Below are positions 9,838 through 19,292 of a DNA stretch of 64,000 nucleotides, piece after piece (the first letter of the stretch is position 1; each line of letters opens with the position of its first letter). The position numbers and the translations under genes were made by a program. The notes beneath the pieces are model-generated. The model was given only the letters and a program-made list of their open reading frames with translations, searched no databases and was not told where the DNA came from. The DNA is taken from positions 53,852 to 117,851 of the forward strand of contig CACYKH010000005.1 in NCBI GenBank assembly GCA_902774915.1, written 5' to 3'. The stretch is from an uncultured Lachnospiraceae bacterium (GTDB lineage: Bacteria > Bacillota > Clostridia > Lachnospirales > Lachnospiraceae).

Positions 9838-10995
9838 ATGAGTGCGAATACATTTATAAAGAAATACACCATGGTCATTGCCCTGGTTGTTGTATTTATT
9901 ATCTTCACCGTACTTACCGGTGGAAAACTTATTCTACCTCAGAATATATCTAACCTTCTGCTTCAGAACGCATATGTTCTGGTTATGGCATGTGGTATGC
10001 TTCTATGTATTCTGACAGGTGGTAACGTAGACCTTTCAATTGGTTCTACTCTTTGTCTTTCTGCAGCACTTGCAGCAAAGCTGATGGATGGTGGATACAG
10101 TCCACTTGTTGCAATTTTTGTTTCAATGTCAGTTTCAATCGTAATTGGTATCTGGCAGGGATGGTTGGTAGGATATGTACATATTCCTCCATTTATCTGT
10201 ACTCTGGCGGGCATGTTCCTGTTCAGAGGTTTCGCGAGAGTAGTTCTTGATTCAAGAACAATCTCAGTTATGAATCCACAGTTCAACAATCTGTTTACAT
10301 CTTACATTCAGATTGGCGGACTTGATGAAAAGGGTAACTGTAAGTCAGCAATCATTGTTGGTATTGTAGTAGCAGTTGGCCTTATGGCTTGGACAATAAT
10401 TAGTCTAGCAAGAAAAAAGAAGCAGGGTTATGAAGGCGTTTCAGCTGTTTCTTCTATCGTAAAGATGGCAGTAATAGATGTACTCATCGTAATCTATGCA
10501 TTCAAGCTTTCACAGTATAAAGGAATTCCAGTAATGCTTATCTGGATCCTCATAGTAGTTCTCATCTTTGCATTTATAACATCATCTACAGTATTTGGTC
10601 GTTACTTCTATGCAGTAGGTGGAAATGAGAAGGCAACAAAGCTTTCAGGTATCGACCCAAGAAGAGTTTATTTCTGGGCATACTTCCTTATGAGTGTACT
10701 CGCAGGTTTCTCAGGACTCCTTGTTGCATCACGTATCGGTTCTGTTGATGGTAACATGGGTAACTCATACGAAATGGATGCGATTGCATCTTGCTTCATC
10801 GGTGGAGCATCAGCATACGGTGGTTCAGGTACAGTTCCTGGAATCATGATCGGAGCTATTCTCCTTGGTGTTATCAACCAGGGAATGTCAATCTGCGGTT
10901 GGCCAGATCAGTGGCAGTATGTAGTAAAGGGAGCAGTTCTCCTTGTAGCCGTAGTATTCGACGTTGTTTCAAACCATAAGACAGGAAAGTCTTGA
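9838..10995 (+). CDS. mmsB: Multiple-monosaccharide ABC transporter permease
   Basis: A 385-residue, very hydrophobic inner-membrane protein of the BPD_transp_2 (CUT2 permease) family with about ten membrane segments. Recognisable parts are the GGNVDLSIGS motif after the second segment, the cytoplasmic coupling region FGRYFYAVGGNEKATKLSGI, and the GGASAYGGSGTVPG stretch near the C-terminus. AGGAGGAG just before the start overlaps the end of mmsA, indicating coupled translation. Together with ChvE and MmsA it forms the importer. A hydrophilic insert with RKKKQGYEG separates two hydrophobic segments in the middle, as in GguB/XylH-type permeases. Confidence 0.92.
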   Translation: MSANTFIKKYTMVIALVVVFIIFTVLTGGKLILPQNISNLLLQNAYVLVMACGMLLCILTGGNVDLSIGSTLCLSAALAAKLMDGGYSPLVAIFVSMSVSIVIGIWQGWLVGYVHIPPFICTLAGMFLFRGFARVVLDSRTISVMNPQFNNLFTSYIQIGGLDEKGNCKSAIIVGIVVAVGLMAWTIISLARKKKQGYEGVSAVSSIVKMAVIDVLIVIYAFKLSQYKGIPVMLIWILIVVLIFAFITSSTVFGRYFYAVGGNEKATKLSGIDPRRVYFWAYFLMSVLAGFSGLLVASRIGSVDGNMGNSYEMDAIASCFIGGASAYGGSGTVPGIMIGAILLGVINQGMSICGWPDQWQYVVKGAVLLVAVVFDVVSNHKTGKS

Positions 10996-11110
10996 TAAAT
11001 CAGGACTGGAAAGTCTTTAGAATAAAACCCTCTTTTATACTTTTACCTGAGAAGGCAAATGTCTTCGAAGGAATGTTCACTTTGTGTGTGGGAAGATTGG
11101 AGATGCAGAT

Positions 11111-11326
11111 ATGAATTTTGATGATAATCTTACAAAGCTGGTAACACGAGGACTCGTTGCAGCATATATACTATACCTAGCGATTAAGATAATAACAAGC
11201 GGCGCATCAGCCCATAATGGTGCATTGCTTATCTGTATAGGTATTATCTTCCTGATCACCTCGGTGGTATTTATGATTTATACCATCCGTAAGTTCTTCA
11301 TGGGCAGATCCCCTAAAAAGGACTAG
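11111..11326 (+). CDS. Small membrane protein, two membrane segments
   Basis: GGAGA at 11099-11103 supports the ATG at 11111; an in-frame ATG at 11084 lacks a site. The 71-residue product has two hydrophobic segments (about residues 14-28 and 37-56) and a basic C-terminus (RKFFMGRSPKKD). I do not recognise a family. It sits 115 bases after mmsB and just before a strong terminator, so it may be the last gene of the sugar operon. No function can be assigned. Confidence 0.65.
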   Translation: MNFDDNLTKLVTRGLVAAYILYLAIKIITSGASAHNGALLICIGIIFLITSVVFMIYTIRKFFMGRSPKKD

Positions 11327-11332
11327 CCCGGA

Positions 11333-11362
11333 GGAGCCGCTGCCCGGCGGCTCCTTTTTTAT
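11333..11362 (+). terminator. Rho-independent terminator closing the chvE-mmsAB operon
   Basis: GGAGCCGC (11333-11340) pairs with GCGGCTCC (11347-11354) around a 6-base loop and is followed by six T. Confidence 0.92.
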
Positions 11363-11418
11363 TTGTACGTTAATAAATGTTCGTATTAATTATCGATTTA
11401 GTGTATAATGATTTAGTA

Positions 11419-11500
11419 AAATAAGTCAACGGGACCGGGTCCCACTGACTCCAAGATCTGTCCCTAGTGACTCCAAGATCTGTCCCCACTGACTTATTTT
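11419..11500 (+). repeat. Interspersed palindromic repeat, copy 1 (compound)
   Basis: The outer arms AAAATAAGTCA (11419-11429) and TGACTTATTTT (11490-11500) are inverted. Inside are a short palindrome GGGACCGGGTCCC (11431-11443) and two direct copies of TGACTCCAAGATCTGTCCC (11446-11464 and 11468-11486). The same core recurs at 19239-19258. The element lies between a TATAAT box (11404-11409) and the moxR gene, so it would be in the moxR leader. It resembles a REP/MITE-like intergenic repeat; no transposase is present nearby. Confidence 0.75.
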
Positions 11501-11545
11501 CCCACAAATGTTAAGTATAGTTGCGAAAGTTTTAAGGATGGTTAT

Positions 11546-12475
11546 ATGAAACAAGAGAATGTAAAATTAATAAGAGATAATATTGAGGAGAGGTTTGTTG
11601 GAAAGACTTCTGTGGTAGATAGTGTAATTATTGCACTCCTGGCAGGCGGTCATGTTCTGATAGAGGATGTTCCTGGCGTGGGTAAGACAAAGCTGGCTAA
11701 GTCACTGGCGCAGTCGGTGGATGCATCTTTCGCCAGAGTTCAGTTTACTCCAGATACTCTCCCTACAGATATAACAGGTGTTTCCATTTATGATGCGAAG
11801 GAAGCAAAGTTCAATGTGGTGAAGGGTCCTATCCATAATGAGATAGTTCTTGCGGACGAGATTAACCGTACATCACCTAAAACCCAGTCGGCGCTTCTTG
11901 AAGCGATGGAAGAGCATCAGGTTACAATAGACGGAAAGACTTTCCAGCTTCCAGAGCTATTTATGGTTCTTGCAACCCAGAATCCGGTTGAACAGCTGGG
12001 AACTTATATGCTTCCAGAGGCAGAGCTGGATCGTTTCCTTATGAAGATATCAATCGGATATCCTAAGATGGAAATGCAAAAGGATATGGCCAAAAGATTC
12101 CTTGAGGGAACTCTTGAAAAGCCGCTTACTCCTGTTCTTAAAGCAGAGGATATTATCCAGATGAAGGAAGAGGTTAAGCAGGTTACCATGACAGACGAGA
12201 TAGTAGAATATGCACTCAGCATTGTAGATGCATCTCGCTCAAATGATAATCTGGAATATGGCCTCAGCCCTAGAGCTGGTCTGGATCTTCTTATAGCATC
12301 AAAGGCTGCTGCTTATGTAGCAGAGCGTGACTACGTAATTCCTGAAGATGTCATCTCAATGGCGAAGAAAACTCTTCCTCATAGAATGATACTAACAACT
12401 CAGTCAAAGATGAATCGTTATACAGGCAGTCAGCTGATAGTTGATATTATTGAGAAGATTAAGAGACCAAACTAA
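11546..12475 (+). CDS. MoxR-family AAA+ ATPase
   Basis: AAGGATGG precedes the ATG. The 309-residue protein has a Walker A (GVGKTKLA, about residue 46), Walker B region LADEINRTSPKTQSALLEAMEE, sensor 1 (LATQNPVEQLGTYMLPEAELDRF) and an AAA lid domain. MoxR ATPases act as chaperone-like factors, usually with a DUF58 protein and a transglutaminase-like membrane protein, exactly the next two genes here. The three are thought to act together in cell-envelope or protein-maturation processes, but the client is unknown. Strong family call. Confidence 0.93.
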   Translation: MKQENVKLIRDNIEERFVGKTSVVDSVIIALLAGGHVLIEDVPGVGKTKLAKSLAQSVDASFARVQFTPDTLPTDITGVSIYDAKEAKFNVVKGPIHNEIVLADEINRTSPKTQSALLEAMEEHQVTIDGKTFQLPELFMVLATQNPVEQLGTYMLPEAELDRFLMKISIGYPKMEMQKDMAKRFLEGTLEKPLTPVLKAEDIIQMKEEVKQVTMTDEIVEYALSIVDASRSNDNLEYGLSPRAGLDLLIASKAAAYVAERDYVIPEDVISMAKKTLPHRMILTTQSKMNRYTGSQLIVDIIEKIKRPN

Positions 12476-12498
12476 AAAGTATTTCTAGGATTAGAGCA

Positions 12499-13569
12499 GT
12501 GGGAAGTATTAGAGAATTCTATTTTAAACATAGGAAAAGAATACCGCTAATCTGTTACATTATCTTGCTTATTCTTGCAACGATAAATGTAAGCATGAAG
12601 GGCGGTGCTTTTTCCTATGTTTTATTTTATGCCGTAATTCTTTACCTTCCTATTTCTGCGATTTATATTCTGTTTACTCTGTTCGTTATTGAGATTTATC
12701 AGGAAACAGAGAATAAGATTCTTTATAAAAATACAGCTGAGAAGTATCAGTTCGTTGTGAAGAATTCTTCCGTTATTCCAATCTCAGGAATTATTTTTAC
12801 ATATGACGATAATATTGCCTACTTCACAAATGATTTTACAAAGGAAGCTTTCAGGTTCCTGCCTAAAGAAAGGGTTGTGATCGATACCGAGATCATCTGC
12901 CGATACGCCGGAGGTTATGATGCAGGAATAGAAGGTTTTTATGTGCAGGATATTTTTGGCATTATGAGATTTAAGAGGAAGGTTAAGATTCCGGTCAGAG
13001 TGCATGTTCTTCCTGTAATTACAGATGTGGCACATGAGGTAGTGAAAGAGCTGAGTGAACTGGCTGATAGAGGAAATCTTTTCAATCTGATGCAGCCTGA
13101 GAACTATCTGGGAAATGACATCCGAAAATATAATCCTGGCGACAGCCTTAACAGAGTTCATTGGAAGAATTATGCCAGGACGGGAGAGATGTTTGTCAGA
13201 CTTCCTGAAAAACAGGAATCTGAGATGATCAGCCTGGTGCTTGTAACTGAAGTGATGGATGGCACCCTGGATAACATTAAGAGGCGTGACAGGTTCCTAG
13301 AATACCTTGTATCTGTTGGTGAATACTTTGGTATGAGCAGCCGTCCACTTATGATAATTTACTACGATATGGGAGTGAAATCCTTTATCATAGACAGCCC
13401 TGAAACCTTCCATAGCTTTTATGCTGAAACCATGTCCCGTGTGGGAATAAAACACTCCGCCGGTCACGAAGAAGAACTAACAGGCAAAGAAGCATTGGCC
13501 AAGGCAGGTGGAAACAAAGGCAGCATGTTAATATTCAGAGAAGAAACATGCATACTTGAACATACATAA
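12499..13569 (+). CDS. DUF58 domain protein (MoxR partner)
   Basis: The start is GTG at 12499 with AGGA about 8 bases upstream. The 356-residue protein has two N-terminal membrane segments (about residues 13-31 and 35-62), a beta-rich region, then the DUF58 core with the diagnostic stretch YNPGDSLNRVHWKNYARTGE near residue 215. DUF58 proteins resemble von Willebrand A folds and pair with MoxR ATPases. It follows moxR by 23 bases and precedes the transglutaminase gene by 12 bases, so the three form an operon. Confidence 0.88.
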   Translation: MGSIREFYFKHRKRIPLICYIILLILATINVSMKGGAFSYVLFYAVILYLPISAIYILFTLFVIEIYQETENKILYKNTAEKYQFVVKNSSVIPISGIIFTYDDNIAYFTNDFTKEAFRFLPKERVVIDTEIICRYAGGYDAGIEGFYVQDIFGIMRFKRKVKIPVRVHVLPVITDVAHEVVKELSELADRGNLFNLMQPENYLGNDIRKYNPGDSLNRVHWKNYARTGEMFVRLPEKQESEMISLVLVTEVMDGTLDNIKRRDRFLEYLVSVGEYFGMSSRPLMIIYYDMGVKSFIIDSPETFHSFYAETMSRVGIKHSAGHEEELTGKEALAKAGGNKGSMLIFREETCILEHT

Positions 13570-13581
13570 ATAAGTAAGAAT

Positions 13582-15777
13582 ATGAATAATAGTGAGAATA
13601 ACAACAGAATATTCAGGGATTATCTGCTGAGGGCTCCGATGATACTGGTTGTATTCATCCTGGGCTTCTTCACTATCAGATATATCTTCGGAGGAATTTA
13701 TGAGCTGACTCCATTTAATTATGGATGCTATACATTCTTCTTTTTTGGCGTGCTTATCATATTGGAGCGCCAGGGCAGAAGAAAACTTATACTCCCTGCT
13801 TTTGGTGTGTTTACTTTGGTGCTTCTTTTGATCGCACATGAATCATTTCTTATATTTAACATCCTTTCTGGACTGTTTATAGTGCTTCTTGTATTTATGC
13901 TTGTTCAGGAGAAGATTCACAGAAAAGGCTTCACGATTTTTATGATTTTCGAAATTCTTTTCTGGATTGCATGTTTCACAGATAATAAGCTTGCAGTGCT
14001 TTGTCTGATTGTGGGAACTATCTACATGATTGGCATTCTTCTTAAGAAGGATGTGGACTATGGATTCATCGTTCTTCTGGCATTTGCAATCATATGTTTC
14101 ATGCCAGTGAGAGAGGAGCCTATAAGATGGACTCTGATCAGAAATACATATCATAGAGTTGTCCTTTTTGCTGAAGGCATTATGAATGAAGTGGGTTACC
14201 AGTTTAGTGGATGGTTTGATTTCGAAAATTCCTTTGCTGGTTATTCCGAGGATGGTTATCTCACAGGTGCGATTTCCGGTGGTTCCAGGCAGGAGCTGGA
14301 ATTTACGAAGAATGGCTCCAGTGAAAGAGTTTATCTGAAGGGTTCAACCTATAAGACAATAACGCCTGAAGGCATGACGGATAAAGAACTCATGGACCAG
14401 ACCTACAATGAATGGATGGTTGAATTTATAAATGCACTCCGTAAAAATGAAGTAACAAAGAAGAAGGCAGCGTGCTTCACAAATATCGAAAGCGCTGAGA
14501 TTAAATTTGAATATATCAGGACGTCAGATGTAATCCGCCCTGAAAATCTTATGAGGATTGATGAAAGCCTTAAAAGTGGTATGCGCTATAAGCAGGGTAA
14601 GGGCTTTGATTATAAGGTTCAGTATATGTCTATCGATTATGGCAGTCCTTATTTTCTGGAGCTTCTGGAAAATAATGAATACAACCTGGATGAAGAAGGC
14701 AGGGTTATTTATACAGAAGAGGACCTTTGCTCATATGAAGAGGCCAGAGAATATGTGAAGGAAACATTCAATGTTAATCTCTCCGTTATGATGAGTGAAG
14801 AAAAATATAATAATGTAAGAACAAGACTTATCGACGGGACTTACCGCAGCAGTCTGGAGGATTATCTGGATACTTCCATGTCTAATGATGACATTAAGAA
14901 GCTGCAGGAGAGTATAACAGCAGATGCTAAGACAAGCTATGAAAAGGCAAAGCTGATAGAAGCATATCTTAGAAATTATACCTATGACACATCTGTTGAT
15001 CTTAGGGGAAGTGACAATTATATAAATGATTTCCTCTTTGATAAAAAGAGTGGTTATTGTATACATTATGCTGCAACAATGGTTCTTCTGCTTAGAGATG
15101 CAGGAATCCCAGCTCGTTTTGCCAGCGGTTATATGTATAACTCAGAGGATGGAACACAGGTTATGAATAATTCAGCTCACGCGTGGGTTGAAGCTTATAT
15201 AGATGGAATTGGCTGGATGACATTTGAACCTACTGCGGCAAATCCAAATGCTGAAATGCTTGCCTGGGGAAAGAAATACAAGGGTGAGGAAACTGCTGAA
15301 GTAGAAGTGGAAGATCAGCTTGAAGAGTGGCTTAGTGAGGTGGAAGCACAGGGCTCCGCCGACAAATCTGAAAAATCATCTCTTGCCGAAAGACTATCTG
15401 GCGAAAAGAAGGGTGAAGAAATAGTAGATATGGGTATCATAAAGAGAATACTTATCTATGTTGGCATCATTCTTTTAGCGGCTGTACTTTTAGTGCTTTC
15501 CATCGTTGGAGTGAGAAAACTTTGGTTCAGTCTGCTTACTCCTGAAAAGAAACTGACCGAAATGGTTAAAAAAGTATGCAAAGATATAGAAAAAAGTGTA
15601 GAATTGGAAGAGGACAAAAATCTTCTAAAGAAAAATGATGGATCACTTTATGATTATCTGAAATTTGCAGAAGATGAATCTTACAGAGAAAAACTGAGGG
15701 GGCTGTTTGATCTGTATTATCGTTATAGATTTAGAGGGGACGAAGTAACAGAAGAAAAACTTAAAGGGGTTATGTAA
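13582..15777 (+). CDS. Transmembrane transglutaminase-like protein (TgpA type)
   Basis: A 731-residue membrane protein: about six hydrophobic segments in the first 180 residues, an extracytoplasmic region, a transglutaminase core, and a final membrane segment near residues 620-645 followed by a charged cytoplasmic tail. The catalytic Cys is C493 in KSGYCIHYAATM and the His is H533 in NNSAHAWVEAY; the third position falls in WMTFEPTAANP, where Glu replaces the Asp common in this family. It completes the MoxR/DUF58/transglutaminase set. Its stop overlaps the next start by one base (TAATG). The ribosome site is weak, so translation probably depends on the upstream gene. Confidence 0.88.
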   Translation: MNNSENNNRIFRDYLLRAPMILVVFILGFFTIRYIFGGIYELTPFNYGCYTFFFFGVLIILERQGRRKLILPAFGVFTLVLLLIAHESFLIFNILSGLFIVLLVFMLVQEKIHRKGFTIFMIFEILFWIACFTDNKLAVLCLIVGTIYMIGILLKKDVDYGFIVLLAFAIICFMPVREEPIRWTLIRNTYHRVVLFAEGIMNEVGYQFSGWFDFENSFAGYSEDGYLTGAISGGSRQELEFTKNGSSERVYLKGSTYKTITPEGMTDKELMDQTYNEWMVEFINALRKNEVTKKKAACFTNIESAEIKFEYIRTSDVIRPENLMRIDESLKSGMRYKQGKGFDYKVQYMSIDYGSPYFLELLENNEYNLDEEGRVIYTEEDLCSYEEAREYVKETFNVNLSVMMSEEKYNNVRTRLIDGTYRSSLEDYLDTSMSNDDIKKLQESITADAKTSYEKAKLIEAYLRNYTYDTSVDLRGSDNYINDFLFDKKSGYCIHYAATMVLLLRDAGIPARFASGYMYNSEDGTQVMNNSAHAWVEAYIDGIGWMTFEPTAANPNAEMLAWGKKYKGEETAEVEVEDQLEEWLSEVEAQGSADKSEKSSLAERLSGEKKGEEIVDMGIIKRILIYVGIILLAAVLLVLSIVGVRKLWFSLLTPEKKLTEMVKKVCKDIEKSVELEEDKNLLKKNDGSLYDYLKFAEDESYREKLRGLFDLYYRYRFRGDEVTEEKLKGVM

Positions 15778-17498
15778 TGATAGGATCAGTATACTGGGTT
15801 TTATTTGTTATATCTCTAATTCTCTCAATTATATATATCTATGTTTGGCAGAAGTATTTTGATGTGAATATTACAATCATCTTTTTACTTATACCAGTTG
15901 CCAATCTAGGATTTTTATTATCAGTTATATCTACCAATGTCTTTTCTGCTTTGACGGGTATAAAACTGTTATATCTTGGTACATTCCTTATATATTTTAT
16001 TACCTTGGCGGTATTTAATATTTGTGAAATAGAGCTGGATAGATTGCTACGTACATTTATGTTTGTTATAAGTCTTATAGTTTATTCCAGCGTTCTTTTG
16101 ATTGGAAAAAGCAAACTTTTCTATCGTTCATATAAATTCGATAGCAAGAATTCCATACTTCTCAGGAGCTATGGCCCAATGCATACGGTGCATATTGTGG
16201 TCATTTCATTGTTCCTGCTTATTAGCTTACTTGGGATTCTTTATTCCTATAAGCAAAAGAAACAGGTATCAAATCGTATCCTAAGGCTTCTTTTTATTCC
16301 GGAAATAATTTGTGCTGTAGGCTTCTTCGCTAATTTGTTACTCAAGTCAGAAATGAATCTGCTGCCATTTACATATATCCTTGCGCAGATTGTTTATCTT
16401 ATGATAATCAGAAGGATGACTCTTTATAATGTAATCGAAAATGTTATCGAGTCGATGGCTCAGAATGGTAAAGTTGGTTTTATTTCTGTAGACAGTAATT
16501 ATTGTTTCCTTGGAGCAAACGAAACTGCCAGAGAAATTATTCCTGAAATAAGAGAATTATCTCTGGATCAGAATATCAAATATGTTGATAATCTTAGAAA
16601 AAACCTTAGGCATTGGATAGACAATTTTGAAAATTCTAAGGACAATGATAAGAACCTTTTCAGAGTGAAGGGCGAGACCGAAGCTGATGACAAGGTATAT
16701 GCCATAAATATAAGTTATTTATACGAAGGTAAAAAAGTGCTGGGATATCAGATTTTTATTGAGGATGATACCCAGAACCAAAAGTATATTGCTCTTATTG
16801 ATAAGTATAATGATGAGCTGGAAGCAGAAGTGGCTGAAAAGACTCGTCATATCGTGGAGATGCATAATAACCTGGTCATGAGTATGGCCATGATGGTTGA
16901 GAGTCGCGATAACTCTACTGGAGGACATATTAAGCGTACCAGTGTCTGCGTTGAGATTCTTATTAATGAGATGAAAAAAGATCCAAATCTTCATATGACA
17001 GAAAAGTTCTGCAAGGATGTAATTAAAGCAGCACCTATGCACGACCTTGGAAAAATTGCCGTAGACGATGCCATCCTCAGAAAGCAGGGTAAACTCGATA
17101 AGGATGAATATGATAAGATGAAAATGCATTCTGCCGAGGGTGCAAGGATTGTGCGAGAAATCCTGAAGGATACAGATGATGAAGAGTTCAAGGTTATAGC
17201 TGAGAACGTGGCTCATTATCATCATGAGAAGATGGATGGAACTGGATATCCAGAGGGGCTTAAAGGAAAGGACATTCCATTTGAGGCACGCATTATGGCT
17301 ATAGCTGATGTTTATGATGCGCTGGCATGTAAGCGTGTTTATAAAGACCAGATGCCTCTGGATAAAGTTAATGAAATAATTATGTCTGGTATGGGACCAC
17401 AGTTTGATATTAGCCTCCAGCCATATTATGAAAAGGCGAGACCAAAACTGGAAGCATATTATAATTCTCTGGAAGAATATGCTGACGGTTCAAAATAA
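15777..17498 (+). CDS. Membrane HD-GYP domain protein, probable c-di-GMP phosphodiesterase
   Basis: A 573-residue protein. The first about 215 residues hold seven hydrophobic segments, like the histidine-kinase N-terminal 7TM sensor domain. A PAS-like region follows (about 225-340), then a short coiled coil and an HD-GYP domain. The metal-binding HD lies at about residues 421-423 (MHDLGKIAVDDAIL) and the GYP signature at HHEKMDGTGYPEGLKG. HD-GYP enzymes hydrolyse cyclic-di-GMP. The ATG overlaps the stop of the transglutaminase gene, so the gene is translationally coupled to the MoxR operon, an unexpected link between c-di-GMP and an envelope module. Confidence 0.9.
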   Translation: MIGSVYWVLFVISLILSIIYIYVWQKYFDVNITIIFLLIPVANLGFLLSVISTNVFSALTGIKLLYLGTFLIYFITLAVFNICEIELDRLLRTFMFVISLIVYSSVLLIGKSKLFYRSYKFDSKNSILLRSYGPMHTVHIVVISLFLLISLLGILYSYKQKKQVSNRILRLLFIPEIICAVGFFANLLLKSEMNLLPFTYILAQIVYLMIIRRMTLYNVIENVIESMAQNGKVGFISVDSNYCFLGANETAREIIPEIRELSLDQNIKYVDNLRKNLRHWIDNFENSKDNDKNLFRVKGETEADDKVYAINISYLYEGKKVLGYQIFIEDDTQNQKYIALIDKYNDELEAEVAEKTRHIVEMHNNLVMSMAMMVESRDNSTGGHIKRTSVCVEILINEMKKDPNLHMTEKFCKDVIKAAPMHDLGKIAVDDAILRKQGKLDKDEYDKMKMHSAEGARIVREILKDTDDEEFKVIAENVAHYHHEKMDGTGYPEGLKGKDIPFEARIMAIADVYDALACKRVYKDQMPLDKVNEIIMSGMGPQFDISLQPYYEKARPKLEAYYNSLEEYADGSK

Positions 17499-17531
17499 TA
17501 TATACTATATAAAAAAGAGGGAGTTTTTGTT

Positions 17532-19196
17532 ATGAAAAAGAGAGTTGTATTTGGTGCAATCCTGCTTGTTGTGATTGGACTAATCGTGTATACACTGCTT
17601 AACCCAGTGGACATGGCAGGATTAGAAGGGTATGAGAGTAAATTCTATTCAACTCCAATTGCGCTTCTTCCACCAATAATAGCAATAGCGCTTGCGCTTG
17701 TTACTAAGGAGGTTTATTCATCACTGTTCCTTGGAATTGTGAGTGGAGCACTTCTTTATTCCAACTTCAATGTTGAGCTGGCACTTAATACCATGTTCTT
17801 CAACGAAGATGGAGGAATGCTTTATAAGATAGCAGATACATTCAATGCTGGTATCCTCGTATTCCTTGTTATGCTGGGAATTCTTGTTGCTCTTATGAAT
17901 AGAGCAGGTGGTTCAGCAGCATTTGGTGTGTGGGCATCAAAACGTATTAAGACTCGTATAGGTGCGCAGGTTGCCACAGTTGTTCTCGGAATGCTCATTT
18001 TCGTAGATGACTATTTTAACTGCCTTACAGTTGGTAGCGTAATGCGTCCTGTAACAGATTCTCATAAGGTATCCCGTGCTAAGCTGTCATATATCATTGA
18101 TGCTACAGCAGCTCCAGTCTGCATTATCGCACCTATCAGTTCATGGGCAGCAGCAGTCACATCTTCTGTACCAGAAGATGCAGATATAAATGGATTCCAG
18201 ACATTCATAAGAACTATTCCTTATAACTATTATGCACTTCTGACTTTGGTTATGATGTTCATCGTAATCTTCAGACGCCTTGACTATGGTCCAATGAAGA
18301 AGCATGAGCTGAATGCATACAAGGGTGATCTTTTCACAACTGGTTCAGCTGGAAAGGGTAGTGATGAGAAGTATGAGATAAGCGACAAGGGTATTGTGCT
18401 GGATCTTATCCTTCCAGTTGCAGTTCTGATCTTTGCCTGCATTATGGGAATGGTTTATACAGGCGGCTTCTTTGATGGCGTTGATTTTGTAACTGCATTT
18501 GCAGATGCAGATGCTTCAGTTGGACTTGTATTCGGTGGCATTATCGCTATCGTATTTACATTCTTCTATTACATGCTTCGTGATGTAATAAGCTTTGGTG
18601 CATTTATGGAATGTGTAGCTGATGGATTCAAAGCTATGGTTGCTCCAATCCTTATTCTTACATTTGCCTGGACACTTTCAGGTATGACAAACCTTCTTGG
18701 TGCTAAGTTCTATGTTGCTGATCTTGTTGCAGGTTCTGCAGCAGGCCTTCAGTCAATGCTTCCTGCAGTTATCTTCCTGGTAGCTCTTGGACTTGCATTT
18801 AGTACAGGAACATCATGGGGAACATTTGGTATTCTTATTCCTATCGTTATGGGTGTATTCCCAAGTGGAGAGATGATGCTTATTTCAATCTCTGCATGCC
18901 TTGCAGGAGCTGTTTGCGGTGACCACTGTTCACCAATATCAGATACAACTATCATGGCATCAGCAGGTGCGGAATGTAATCATATTAATCACGTTTCAAC
19001 TCAGCTGCCATATGCACTCACCTGTGCAGCTGTATCCTGCGTTTCTTATATAATCGCAGGCTTTGTTCAGAATGCAGCCATCTGTCTTGTAATAGGTATA
19101 GTTCTGATGGTAGTTACACTTCTCGTTATTGAAAAGTTTATTGGCCGCGAGCCAATCGACAAAGGCGAGGGAGTTGAAGCTGTCGACGCAGAGTAA
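17532..19196 (+). CDS. nhaC: Na+/H+ antiporter, NhaC family
   Basis: A 554-residue polytopic membrane protein with about twelve hydrophobic segments. Conserved stretches include FVDDYFNCLTVGSVMRPVTD, the repeated SxGTSWGTFGILIPI region and CGDHCSPISDTTIMASAGAECNHINH near the C-terminal third, all typical of the NhaC family. Such carriers exchange Na+ for protons, or malate/lactate in related members, so the ion couple is inferred. An AGAGGGAG site precedes the ATG; the gene follows the HD-GYP gene by 33 bases with no terminator between. Downstream is the long palindrome at 19216. Confidence 0.87.
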   Translation: MKKRVVFGAILLVVIGLIVYTLLNPVDMAGLEGYESKFYSTPIALLPPIIAIALALVTKEVYSSLFLGIVSGALLYSNFNVELALNTMFFNEDGGMLYKIADTFNAGILVFLVMLGILVALMNRAGGSAAFGVWASKRIKTRIGAQVATVVLGMLIFVDDYFNCLTVGSVMRPVTDSHKVSRAKLSYIIDATAAPVCIIAPISSWAAAVTSSVPEDADINGFQTFIRTIPYNYYALLTLVMMFIVIFRRLDYGPMKKHELNAYKGDLFTTGSAGKGSDEKYEISDKGIVLDLILPVAVLIFACIMGMVYTGGFFDGVDFVTAFADADASVGLVFGGIIAIVFTFFYYMLRDVISFGAFMECVADGFKAMVAPILILTFAWTLSGMTNLLGAKFYVADLVAGSAAGLQSMLPAVIFLVALGLAFSTGTSWGTFGILIPIVMGVFPSGEMMLISISACLAGAVCGDHCSPISDTTIMASAGAECNHINHVSTQLPYALTCAAVSCVSYIIAGFVQNAAICLVIGIVLMVVTLLVIEKFIGREPIDKGEGVEAVDAE

Positions 19197-19215
19197 CCCC
19201 GACAATTTATAAAAC

Positions 19216-19266
19216 AAGTCACTGGGGACAGATCTCATTGACTCCAAGATCTGTCCCCAGTGACTT
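19216..19266 (+). repeat. Interspersed palindromic repeat, copy 2 (perfect 20-bp arms)
   Basis: A perfect inverted repeat: the 20 bases at 19216-19235 are the reverse complement of 19247-19266, around an 11-base spacer. The second arm with part of the spacer reproduces the core TGACTCCAAGATCTGTCCCC found twice at 11446-11487. It sits just after nhaC and could act as its transcription end, though no real U tract follows. Confidence 0.8.
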
Positions 19267-19292
19267 ATTATGTGTAGATTATGTTAAATCAA

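Noticed and set aside
11446-11486. Two direct repeats considered as a CRISPR remnant
   Set aside because: Only two copies with a 3-base gap and part of a larger palindrome; fits an interspersed repeat instead.
15777-17498. Histidine kinase assignment for the 7TM-PAS protein
   Set aside because: No H box or ATPase domain follows the PAS region; the C-terminal domain is a clear HD-GYP.
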